Below are positions 33,284 to 44,073 of a stretch of DNA of 64,000 bases, in pieces. The DNA is taken from the NCBI GenBank assembly GCA_011799875.1, contig CM022299.1, positions 353,692,526 to 353,756,525 of the forward strand, given 5' to 3'. A program made the position numbers and the translations under genes. A model generated the notes under the pieces. It searched no databases and was not told where the DNA came from. It saw only the letters and a list, made by a program, of their open reading frames with translations. Source of the DNA: Thinopyrum elongatum. Taxonomy: Eukaryota; Streptophyta; Magnoliopsida; Poales; Poaceae. Numbering within the stretch: the first letter of the stretch is position 1; the number at the start of each line of letters is the position of its first letter.

Positions 33284-35046
33284 ATGGTTAGACCAGGTGG
33301 TCATGGTCGTGGTCGTGCCCCTGAACACCCACCACAGCCAGATTATATGGCAGCTATGATGCAACAATTCGAGCTCAACGGTCAGTTCATGACTGGGATT
33401 ATGGCTCAGTTCCCGCATCAGAACGACCAGAACCAGAACCCTGCTTCAATAACTCTGACGGAATTTGTGCGTCTTAACCCCACTCAGTTCCGCAACTCTG
33501 ATAAGCCACTAGATGCTGATGACTGGATTCGCGACATCACTCACGAGATGGATTCTGCAAATGTCTCCCCTGCCAACTTTGTCACCTTCGCGACCTTTTT
33601 CTTAAAGGGTCCCGCTGCTCAATGGTGAGACACACACAAGCGTACACTGCCTGCTGGAACAGCCGTTACTTGGCCTGAGTTCCAGGCTGCTTTTCATGCC
33701 CGATATATTCCTTAGGGAATCATGGACCGGATGAAAACCCAGTTCCGCAACCTCACTCAGGGCAACAAGACTGTCGAAGCCTATCAGCGGGAATTCCTTG
33801 ACCTATCCCGCTATGCTGAACAAGACATCGCCACCGATGCTCGTAGACAAGAGAAGTTCCCTAATGGACTCCACCCAGACATCGAGCTTGCACTTGCTGC
33901 TCAAGACTTCACCGACTTTGCTACCCTTGTGAACAAGGCTATTTTGGTTGAGACCGCTCAAATCAAGCACAAGGAGTCACAGAAGCGCTATCATGATGTT
34001 GGCTCATCTTCGGGCTCGTCTTCACAGAAGCGCCGCATATGGATCCCTCAGAGCATGTATCGTCCAACTGCACCTGCACCAAGTCCGTACCATGCTGCAC
34101 CACGTCTGCCCCCTCCACCATCGAGGCAGCCTCTTCGAGCTGCACCACCCCGAGCTCCTGCTCCCAATTCCAATGATGGGCTGTGTTACAAGTGTGGCAA
34201 ACTAGGTCATCTTGCCAGGAACTGCTACCAGAATCAGAATCAACTGACTCTGCCTGCTAATACCCGTGGCAACAATCAACCCCGCAACAACAATGTCAGG
34301 CCTTCTTATGGTCGTGGACAGAATTACCATGTCAATATGGCTGAAGCTCAGGATCAACCTAAAACTATGATGGGTACTCGCTTTGTTAATTCAGCACCAG
34401 CATCTATTTTATTTGATTCAGGAGCATCGCATTCATTCATGTCAGAACATTTCGCACTCATGCATGACGTTAAATGTGAAATGCTGCACCATCCTTTAGT
34501 GGTAAACACTCCTGCGGGTCGGTGCCAAGCCTCCTTGTTCAACCCCGAAGTCACTATTGAGATTGAAAGGTTGAAGTTTCAGGCATTTCCCATTATCCTG
34601 AAATCTTCCAAAATTGATCTTATTCTGGGAATGGATTGGTTGAAGGCTCATTACGCCTCAATCAATTGTGCCACTAAGGTTGTACTCCTCCAGCACCCAT
34701 CAGATGAGCTAGTGAATTACCATGCTCATATCACTCAAAATGTCGAGGCCCTAATATATGCTCTAAATGCGTTAAATGCTTCTTCGCTTGAGGGGATCAA
34801 AAACATTCCAGTCGTTCGTGACTTCCAGGATGTTTTTCCAGAAGAACTTCCAGGAATACCTCCTGTTAGAGCTGTTGAGTTTGCCATCGACTTGAAGCCA
34901 GGCACAACTCCCATTGCGAAGCGTCCTTATAAGATGCATCTGCATGAACTTCTAGAGCTTAAGGAGGAAATCAACAAATCACTCCGCAAAGGCTTTATCC
35001 GTCCAAGTTCCTCTACCTGGGGAGCACCTTCTCTCTTTGTAAGAAG
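33284..35046 (+). pseudogene. gag and protease of element E
   Basis: The start is the ATG at 33284 (MVRPGGHGRGRAPEHPPQ), which follows AACAGG. One phase runs through capsid (FVRLNPTQFRNSDKPLDADD), zinc knuckle (CYKCGKLGHLARNC, a proper CX2CX4HX4C) and protease (ILFDSGASHSFMSEHF with the catalytic Asp, then LILGMDWL). In-frame stops lie at 33626 (TGA) and 33713 (TAG). The frame then enters reverse transcriptase (EFAIDLKPGTTPIAKRPYKM) and is lost near 35046, where a frameshift precedes the conserved DYRPIN region. Confidence 0.88.
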
Positions 35047-36170
35047 AAAGATGGTACGAATAGGTTGGTCCAAGATTACCGTCCTATCAACTAGGCAACC
35101 ATTCGGAATAAGTATCCACTTCCTCGGATCAATGATTTGTATGATCAACTTGCTGGATCATCGGTGTTCTCTAAACTCAACTTGAGGTTGGGTTATCACC
35201 AGATCCGTGTCCGCGAAGAGGATATTCCCAAGACTGCATTTGTTACTCGCTATGGCTCTTATGAGTACACTGTCATGTCATTTGGCTTAACAAATGCTCC
35301 AGCTACGTTCTCCTGCCTGGTGAATTACATCTTCATGGATTACCTCGACAAGTTCATCGTGGTATATCTAGATGATATTCTGTTATATTCGAAGAATAAG
35401 GAAGAACATGATGAACACCTTCGACTTGTACTGGAAAGGCTTTGTGAACACCAGTTGTATGCCAAATACTCCAAATGTGAATTCTGGCTTTCTGAAGTAA
35501 CCTACCTTGGATATGTGATTTCCAAGATGGAATTGCTATTAACCCGGAACGAGTTCAGGCTATTCTTGACTGGACTCCTCCGAAGAACGTCAAGCAAGTG
35601 AGAAGTTTTCTCGGCCTCGCAAGCTATTGCAGGCGATTTGTCAAAAAAAATTCCAAGATTGCTAAGCCTCTGACTAACCTGCTTCACAAAGGTGTTAAGT
35701 TTGAGTGGACAGACAAATGTCAGGAGAGTTTCCAGACCCTCAAGGACAAGCTAACTTCTGCTCCAGTGCTTGCTCCTCCGGATTCTCGCAAAGACTTTGT
35801 GATTTATTGCGACGCCTCTCGTCAAGGATTAGGCTGTGTCCTAATGCAAGAACAAAGAGTAATTGCGTATGCTTCGCGTCAATTGCGTCCACATGAAGAA
35901 AACTATCCAGTGCATGATCTTGAACTTGCTGCGGTGATTTATGCACTGAAGCAGTGGCGACACTACCTTCTTGGTAATCGTTGTGAGATATATACTGATC
36001 ATCAAAGTCTGAAGTATTTGTTTACTCAGCCGGATCTCAATCTCCATCAACAGCGATGGTTGGAAACAATTACGGACTATGACTGTGGTATTTCATATAC
36101 CCCTGGCAAGGCTAATGTCATGGCTGATGCCTTAAGCCGCAAGTCCTATTGTAACAACCTCATGGTTAAG
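35047..36170 (+). pseudogene. reverse transcriptase and RNase H of element E
   Basis: After the first frameshift the frame at 35137 gives [42 protein letters not shown] and the catalytic [12 protein letters not shown] second frameshift near 35530 comes before [15 protein letters not shown] (from 35598). RNase H is whole: [33 protein letters not shown] and [11 protein letters not shown] supply Asp, Glu and Asp. It ends with [11 protein letters not shown]. The enzyme copies the RNA and removes it, but this copy could not be translated in one piece. Confidence 0.9.
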
Positions 36171-37703
36171 CGAGCTCAACCACATCTTTATGAAGAATTG
36201 CGCAAGCTGAATCTGCGTATTGTTCCACAGGGTTCTATTAGTAACCTTGTGATACAGCCAGATCTTGAGAAAGCTGTTAAGAGTGCGCAAGCTAAAGATG
36301 CTGAAATTGATCTGATGAAGAAAGATCTTCACCTTGAAAAGTACAGGGATTTCTCGTTGTCTGAAGATGGAACCTTGTATTTCAGAGACCGCATTGTGGT
36401 ACCTCGCTTCGAGCTTTTGAATGACAAAGTCATGAAGGAGGCACATGATACACTGTTGTCTATCCATCCGGGTAGCACCAAGATGTATCGTGATCTCCGT
36501 CAAAGGTACTGGTGGTCCAAAATGAAGCAGGATATTGCTCGATACGTTGCTGAATGTGACATTTGCTATCGTGTTAAAGCAGAACATCACAAGCCTGCTG
36601 GAATTCTGCAACCGTTACCTATTCCTTTATGGAAATGAGATAAAGTGCAAATGGATTTCATTACTGGCCTTCCCAAGTCACAGAAGGGTCACGATGCTAT
36701 TCTTGTCGTCGTCGACCAACTCTCTAAGGTTGCACACTTTCTGCCTGTCAAGGAGACTATCACTGCTAGTCAGTTAGCAGAGTTGTATATCTCCAGAATT
36801 GTTTCACTCCACGGTATTCCGAAAGAGATCAGTTCAGACCGTGGCGGCCTTTTCACCTCTATGTTCTGGGAAAGTTTCCAAGAGGCTATGGGAACTCATA
36901 TTACCTGGAGTTTAGCTTATCACTCCCAATCCCAAGGCCTAGTCGAGCGAGTCTATCAGGTGCTTGAAGACATGCTTCGTGCTTGTGTTATTTCTTTTGG
37001 CAAGAAGTGGGAAGAATCTCTCCCGTATGCCGAATTCTCTTATAACAACAGCTATCAAGCTAGCTTGAAAATGGCCCCCTTCGAAGTACTCTATGGACGT
37101 AAGTGTTGAACCCCTCTGAACTGGTCAGAAACTGGGGAACGACCACTCGTGGGTCCGGATATTATTCGACACGCTGAAGAGCAAGTCTGTATCATTCGAG
37201 AAAATCTGAAGGCGGCTCAAGACCGCATAAAGAGCAATTACGATCGCAAACGATGGGGTTTGACTTATCACCCTGGTGATCAAGCTTATCTACGTGTCAC
37301 TCCTATGAAGGGCACTCACCGTTTCGGAATTAAGGGCAAGTTAGCTCCACGCTACATTGGTCCTTTCCGCATTGTTGCAAGACGTGGTCAGGTGGCATAT
37401 AAACTGGAGTTGCCACCGCAATTCTCTCATATCCACGACGTCTTCCATGTGTCGCAACTTCGTCGTTGCTTCAAGGAGTCCCCGCACTGAGCAGTGGATC
37501 ACAAGATGATCGATTTGCAAGATGACCTATCTTATAAGGAGCATCTGATCCGCATTCTCGATGAAGCTGAACATCGGACCCGTCAGAAGACGACCAAGTT
37601 CCTGAAAGTACAGTGGTCGAATCATACAAAAGATGAAGCCACTTGGGAACGCGAGGATCATCTTTGGGAAGAATACCCCGACCTCTTTTCTTCTACCTCC
37701 TGA
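36171..37703 (+). pseudogene. integrase with chromodomain-like C-terminus of element E
   Basis: The zinc-binding part is at [17 protein letters not shown] and [12 protein letters not shown] at 36636 precedes the core. The core has QMDFITGLP, ISSDRGGLFTS and SQGLVERVYQVLED for the DDE residues; the usual HPQTDGQTERV loop is altered. A TGA at 37107 precedes ITPMKG-type C-terminal sequence (KLAPRYIGPFRIV, IHDVFHVSQLRR). After a TGA at 37488, a segment with FLKVQWSNHTKDEATWE resembles the chromodomain of plant chromoviruses, which can direct insertion to heterochromatin. Confidence 0.85.
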
Positions 37704-37721
37704 ATTCTCGGGACGAGAATT
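37703..37721 (+). other. perfect hairpin between pol and polypurine tract of E
   Basis: AATTCTCG, loop GGA, CGAGAATT: an 8-bp inverted repeat directly after the pol stop. From memory, a comparable sequence recurs at this place in related chromoviruses. Confidence 0.6.
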
Positions 37722-37726
37722 TCTTT

Positions 37727-37740
37727 TAGAGGAGGAAAAT
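37727..37740 (+). other. polypurine tract of element E
   Basis: AGAGGAGGAAAAT lies directly before the 3' LTR. Confidence 0.75.
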
Positions 37741-40700
37741 TGTAACACCTCTATGTAATGGTGCTACAGTAATCCATCATGGTGATGCTAAGCTACTGTG
37801 ATTTGCAATAATAATCATGTTGGGATAATATCTCATTTCAAATTCCTTCTCTGAATTCTATTCAAATTCAACTGCAAAATAAAGTTGCCCAAAACTTGCT
37901 AGAAAAATGCTCATCATCTAACAAATCTTCCAAAACAAATGTTGTTAAGGAAAACAACATCTCCATCAACTACAAAATGGGCCTAAGCATTTTAAACAGT
38001 GCCAAAACAGCACTATTAATGCCCTATTCATTTTTGAAAAATTCAAATGAATTCCAAAATTGCCCACACTTTATGTGGCAGTGCAAAATATTCCATTGCA
38101 TTTATGTGACCAAGTTTCACATTTGAACAAAATCATTTGGAAGCTCATTTTAATTCAAAAACCCTCTCTGAAAAATAAAATAGAAAAAGAAATAGGAAAA
38201 GGCCTAAGCAACTACAGGGGACTGGGCCTAAGTGCACAGTACACCTGGCCCAGCCCAGCCGGTCTTTTCTCCCTCCTCTCCCTCTCTCTCCTTCGCGCTG
38301 TCGGTGCGCGTCTGACCGCGCCGGCGAACGCCGTCGAGATGACGACACGGCACCGCTACAGCGACGACGAGGGGATAAGGAGGCCCCGTCCCTCCCCCTG
38401 GCCATCCTCATCCATTTCCCCCTCGCTTCGCTCGCTCTCCTCCCTCCTCTCGCTCGCTCCCACCTCCACCGAGCGGATCCGTCGCCGCCCGCCGTCATTC
38501 CCGTGGCCAGCAATGTCTACCCGCCTCGCCTTCGTGCTCCTCGTCTTCGACCACATTGTCTGCGCCCTCGAACCCCAGCCGAGAGCCACTACATCACGTG
38601 AATCGGGCTGCCCCCTTTGCTTCGGTCGCCGGCAATCTTCGTCCGCTCCGGCGCCGCTACTGCTACTAAGCTGTCACCGGGCCCTCGTGCGCCTCCACGG
38701 TGAGCTCCTCGAAGTTTCCCATCCTTCTTTCTCTTGTTTCCGCGCCGTAGACGTTGTTCCACATGTGCCCGAGCTCGACGCCGCAGGCCTCGTCGCTGGC
38801 AAGGCTCTGGTGACCAAATGGTCACGGGCTCGCGCCCGTTAGCTTCACCGCGTCGCGTAGCACTCGCCTAGCCCCTTAGCTTCACAGCACTCTCCCAGCT
38901 TTCGAACGCAAGCAACCGCGCTCGAATCGAGCCACCGTACGTGATTTCCGATGAGTTTCCGAGCGCGCCGCCGCGTTTGACGTCGCCGGCGTTGAGCCGC
39001 CGGCCATCGCCATGCTGGCTGACCTAGGGCCACCCCCAGAGTCACTGCCCATGGGCCCCCTGGACCCAGTTGACCACGTTGACCGTGGTTAACTATGCTG
39101 ACTGGGCACTCAGTGCCACTGACATGCGGCCCCATCGCGTAATTAACCTAATTAAAATGATTTTATAAATAAACTTAATTAATAAGTCTAATCAGTCATT
39201 GGCATGTGGGGCCCAGCAGCTAATTAACCTCAGATTAGTTTAAAATAAACTCTGTTAAGTAACAGAGGCTGACAGGTGGGACCCACTGGTCAGGTTTGAC
39301 CTGGTCAGTCGTCCTGTTGATTGATGATGTCATCATTGCGTCATGCTGACGTCACTGCTACTGTTCTGGATAATGTTGATTTTAGTAAATAACATAATTC
39401 CAGAAAATGTTTAAAACTTTAGAAAATCATAGAAAATAAACCGTAGCTCAGATCGAAAAACTTTATACATGAAAGTTGCTCTGAACGACGAGACGAATCC
39501 AACCGTGCTATCTGTTTCCGTGTCGGGACCCTCTACGGAGGTGAACCCGCAACTTTTAGCCTGTTTCTGGTAGATGAATAGTGCATACATACCGATTAAT
39601 AAATCCAATTTTAATCCTAAAATAACTAAAATGATTTAGACATGTCTTTAGGCAACCCTGCACTGCACGTTAGCATCGCATGCTCTGTATTGCATATGTT
39701 TGCTGTGTATTTATTTGTTTCCTCCCCCTCTTCTCTCTCGATAGATCCCGGTACTGACGCAGTTCCCGAGACCGACACAGCTCAGGAGCCCGACGACACT
39801 GTTGATGACCTTGCTTTTGCCGCAGAGCTTCCAGGCAAGCACCCCCCTTTTTGAACATGCCGATATCGCCTATTCTTTCTCTCTTATGCTTGCATTAGAA
39901 ATTGTTCTTGCTACTGTTTATCCTATTTCTGATGCATAGCCTGATTTTGTAACCTGCTATTGTTACCTACCTGTTTATCCTAAACTGCTTAGTATAGGCT
40001 GAATAGAGACCCACCAGAGACCCCACTTTGTCCTAGTTGCCCCGCTGGATTATCAGATGACTCGATCAATGTAATCGACAACCAGGCCCCAGCACCGCAC
40101 ATCACCCCCCTTAGTCGTACGATACTGCAGCGTTACTATCGAGTGCCGAGGGTGATACCTCGTTTAGCACTTCTGATGTTAACTCTGTAGAGTAGCTATT
40201 CGGTCGTGGTCATCGAGGGTGAGTCCTCCTTCACCACTCCCGATAACGACGCTGTCGTGCAACACCTCAAGTGTGAACCTCGAGGGTGATTCCTCCTAAG
40301 TTCACCTTGACGGATACATCGAGTAGGAATCCAACGAGGGTGATGCCTCGGATTCCCTGATGTTATGGACACATGGATACCTGGACTTTACAACTGTTAC
40401 TTGGAAAGGCGGGTCGACCCTGAGTGGTACCCGCGAGTGATGTGGAGACTGGTTGACCTGGAGGGTACCCGTGAGATATGTATGAGGCGTGGCCGGGCAT
40501 TCTTAGCCCTTGCCACAAGTCCTCGAGACGGGGCGACGGGGTCACATCGATCGTGAGTCTCTGCTCATTACCGCACACCCCCAATTCACTAACGATTTGG
40601 ATATTTGATCCGAGTGGGCCTTTGGCCCGATAGCACTAACCATCACGTGGGAACAGTTATGGGCACTCTGTGTCGTATGCATCAGCCGAAGCTTAATGGA

Positions 40701-41793
40701 CGTCAGCGACTGAGCGGCGCGCGCTGGGTTGGACTGAATTAAGCACCCTCCTTTGTAATGGAGGCTGCTAGGTCTGCTCACCGGCCGCGTACGCAACGTG
40801 CAGGAGTTCCCGGGGCGAAGGCCCAAGACCCCTGGGCGCATAGGTTTAGTCCGGTGTGCTGACCTCTCTGTTAAGCCTAGGTCGGGTTGCAGCGTATCGT
40901 TTGGCCGAGGCCGGGCATGACCCAGAAAAGTGTGTCCGGCCGGAGTTAATCGAGCATGGTGGGTAAGTTGGTGCACCCCTGCAGGGAAGAACTAATCTAT
41001 GCATAGTCGGATCCTCGGTAATGGATGCTCGGAGTTATATCCCGATCGATACAACTAGAACTTAATGATGAGAAATGGATACTAGGGCTCTGGGATTGCT
41101 TTATCGCAGGGAGTCGAGAAAGGATCTCTGGCCGAGGTTGATACTTAATGTTACTACTACTTTATGATGTACTAATCTACACTCTTCTAATGTTGCAAGA
41201 CCGCTGAAGATGCTAGTCTTCGATAGGACTAGGCCTTCTCTCTATTCTGGCATTTCTGCAGCCCAGTCCACATATACAGCCTCTCTTTGATAATGTTGCA
41301 TATGTAGTGTAGATCCTTGCTTGTTGAGTACTTCGGATGAGTACTCACAGTTGCTTTGCTTCCTCGTTTTCCCCATATTTGTTTGATGCAACCAGATGAC
41401 GGAGCCCCTGAGACAGCTGCCCCCGCCGTCGACTACTACTACCACCCCGAGGGTGGTTACTACTTTGAGCTTGCCGACGACCAGGAGTAGGATCGGAGGG
41501 TCCCAGGCAGGAGGCCTGCGCCTTTTCGATCATAGTGTTTTCTTTTGCCCTGTCATCTTAAAGGGTTATCTGTTTTATCTTTTATGTTTGTACTCAGATA
41601 TCTGATGCTTCTGCTGACGCTTGTAAGTGAGCTTATGTATTTGAGCCCTCGAGGCCCCTGGCTTGTAATATAAAGTTTGTATGACTTTATTTATGTTTTA
41701 GAGTTGTGTTGTGATTCCTTCAAGTGAGTCCTTAGGCTTGATCGTGTGCATTTGCGTGTATGATTAGTGCATGATTAAGCCGGGGGCGTCACA
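37741..41793 (+). repeat. 3' LTR of element E
   Basis: 4053 bp with TG/CA ends. It holds about 310 bp (roughly 38560-38875) absent from the 5' LTR. Confidence 0.93.
41386..41490 (+). other. short conserved open frame in the 3' LTR of E
   Basis: Counterpart of 32248-32352, also 34 codons, with both start and stop kept. Confidence 0.35.
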
Positions 41794-41798
41794 ACTAA
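41794..41798. repeat. target-site duplication of element E, right copy (ACTAA)
   Basis: Exact repeat of 28918-28922. Confidence 0.95.
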
Positions 41799-43176
41799 TA
41801 GCAGGGACCAACCTTTGTGAATACTATGTTTGCAGACACATGATCTCTTTCTACAAATCTGCTGATTGTTGTGAAGATGCTCGTGAATTAGTACCAGTAA
41901 GTCTGTCTTAATTAATATCTTCTACTCCACTCATATGGCATATTCTGATCTTAAAAATCCTGCAGCTCATCTTTGAACTGATGACCCCTGAACCGCTCCC
42001 CGCTGGTGAATTGCTAATGGTTAGGAGATTTATCAGCAACTTCTTCCAGAATCACTACATCAAGCCCACTGGTGATAATGAAGATTTCAGCATGGTTTTT
42101 CTGAAACAATGAGTAAGAGTTAGCCGCTAAACATATACGCATGGATGCATTGTTTTCCATGTGATGACCTCATCGTATTTTGCACACTATGATTATGTAC
42201 TACATATGTCGATAAATCAGTGGAATTTAGCTACCATTTGTTCAATTGCATATTGTTGCGAATTCTGATGAATGTTCTTCCTGTGGACACTATTTGTTCA
42301 ATTGCATATTATGGTGAATTTGCTTTTTGCATGGTGATTCAAATGCGATATTTTTGCTTTAACCAGGCCATTGATGCACACACGGTTTAACTAAATGGGT
42401 ATGTGTGATCCAGAATGGAAATCAAACATCAATCATAGCAGAACCGTCGGTGATATGCAACAAATTGCAGACGATTTGCAGCACTTCTACGTGTGCGTAG
42501 GGACTCCTGAACCATTTGTGATAGGACATTATCGCACACAAGAGCTTATAGGAAATCGTGCCCAATGGAAAATGCAATCCCACTCGTAAATTGTTCAGGA
42601 AACATGTGCGATCCCAAACGGAAAGCACACGTCACTCATACCGCAACCGTCGGTGATACACAACAAATCACAGACGATTTGCAGCACTTGTATGTGTGTG
42701 AAGGGGCTCCTGAACCGTTTGTGATAGCACATTATCGCACACGGTAATTGTTCGAGAAACGTGTGCGATGGTGTCATGCATGGAAGACGATTGCCATAGA
42801 ATACTCGTGTGCGATGGGGCACATATCACACACAGTTTCTATGATGGCTCGTGTGCCTTAGGTACTATTTCGCAAATGGTCCAATATGAAACACCATTTG
42901 GTTTCACTGCATAATTAGAAACATTTGACTCATGAGAGACGTGGGCGATTGATCACCAATCCCACATGTGTGACAAAATGTAGTGTGTGTGATATGTTGC
43001 TGCGTCGCATACGATTACATTTGGCAACGCGTCTGCATCAACGCTCCCTATCCCCAATGGTTTCTGGATCATGTGGGAAGGACCCCCCTATTGCACACAC
43101 ATGCAAGGCTGCGGTTTAAAACTCCATCATAAAAAGGTGTTAAAAATTGTTTGTATAGCAGCTTGTTGTACCAGTG
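41799..43176 (+). mobile_element. CACTA transposon remnant, right end
   Basis: The terminus reads CTTGTTGTACCAGTG on the plus strand (43162-43176), the inverted CACTGGTACAACAAG end of grass CACTA elements. The last kilobase carries subterminal repeats: two related blocks with ACCGTCGGTGATA at about 42445 and 42645, and several GTGTGCGAT motifs. The 3' end of a protease-like gene lies at 41805-42112. The element sits in the LTR of F. Confidence 0.8.
41805..42112 (+). pseudogene. Ulp1-like (C48) peptidase, last two exons, of the CACTA element
   Basis: An exon ending at 41896 reads GTNLCEYYVCRHMISFYKS, close to the GTNLCGYYVCE motif of Ulp1-like peptidases carried by plant CACTA and Mutator elements; the catalytic Cys is expected here. 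A GTAAGT donor (41897) and a TGCAG acceptor (41961-41965) bound an intron. The last exon (41966-42112) has a PEPLPAGELLMVRRFISNF segment and stops with TGA. Upstream exons are split off by E or lost beyond D, so only a fragment remains. Such peptidases cleave SUMO-like conjugates, but the role in transposons is uncertain. Confidence 0.65.
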
Positions 43177-43997
43177 ATTTGTCATGTAATCGAGTCAATT
43201 TGTTAGGGCTTGATCCCTAGTATCCACTATGTTCTGGGATTGATGTTGCTATGACTTTGCTATGCTTAATGCTTGTCACTAGGGCCCGAGTGCCATGATT
43301 TCAGATCTGAACCCTTTATGTTTTTATGAATATATTTGAGTTCTTGATCCTATCTTGCAAGTTGTATGCACCTATTACATGTTATGATCCGCTTACCCCA
43401 AGGTGACAATAATTGGGATTCTTTCCGGTGATTATCGTAGTATGAGGAGTTCATGTATTCACTAAGTGCTAATTCTTTGTTCCAGTTCTCTACTAAAAGG
43501 AGGCCTTAATATCCCTTAGATTTCCTTATGGACCCCGCTGCCACGGGAGGGTAGGACAAAAGATGTCATGCAAGTTCCTATTATAAGCACGTATGACTAT
43601 ATACGAAAACCATTGCTACATTACATTGATGAATTGAAGCTATTGTGTATTGCTCTAGGTTGTGACTGTTATATGATGAATGTCATCCAACACAAATATC
43701 CATCACTGATCCAATGCCCACGCTTTTCGCATATTGATCTTTGCTAAGTTACTACAAAACTGCTACTGTCACTGTTACCGATACTATTGCTACTGTTACC
43801 ACTGCTATCAAACTAGCATACTACTGTGCTACTAAACATTTTGTTGTAGATATTTAGTTCTCCAGGTGTGGTTGAATTAACAACTCAACTACTAATACTT
43901 GCGAGTATTCTTTGGCGCCCCTTTTGTCGAACCAATAAATTTGGATGAAATACTACCCAAAAAGACTATCGCGATCACCTATACTTTTGGGTTATTA
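43177..43997 (+). repeat. partial 5' LTR of element F
   Basis: It ends GGGTTATTA, where TA stands for the canonical CA, and is followed by CTCGCATTGTTGCCGGGGAG, a decayed PBS-side sequence. The outer part is cut by the CACTA. Confidence 0.65.
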
Positions 43998-44073
43998 AGA
44001 CCTTTTTCTCGCATTGTTGCCGGGGAGCATAGCTCTATTTGTTGAGTCACTTGGGAATTATCTGTTGATCAGT

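Larger units (their letters stand above)
28923..41793 (+). mobile_element. element E: Tekay-like chromovirus with very long LTRs
   Basis: 12.87 kb, plus strand, duplication ACTAA. LTRs are 3734 bp (28923-32656) and 4053 bp (37741-41793), starting TGTAACACC and ending GTCACA. The PBS matches initiator methionine tRNA. Gag, protease, reverse transcriptase, RNase H, integrase and a C-terminal chromodomain-like segment follow in order. Integrase before the chromodomain and the long LTRs fit the Tekay group of plant chromoviruses. At least five in-frame stops and two frameshifts break the coding region. Confidence 0.93.
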
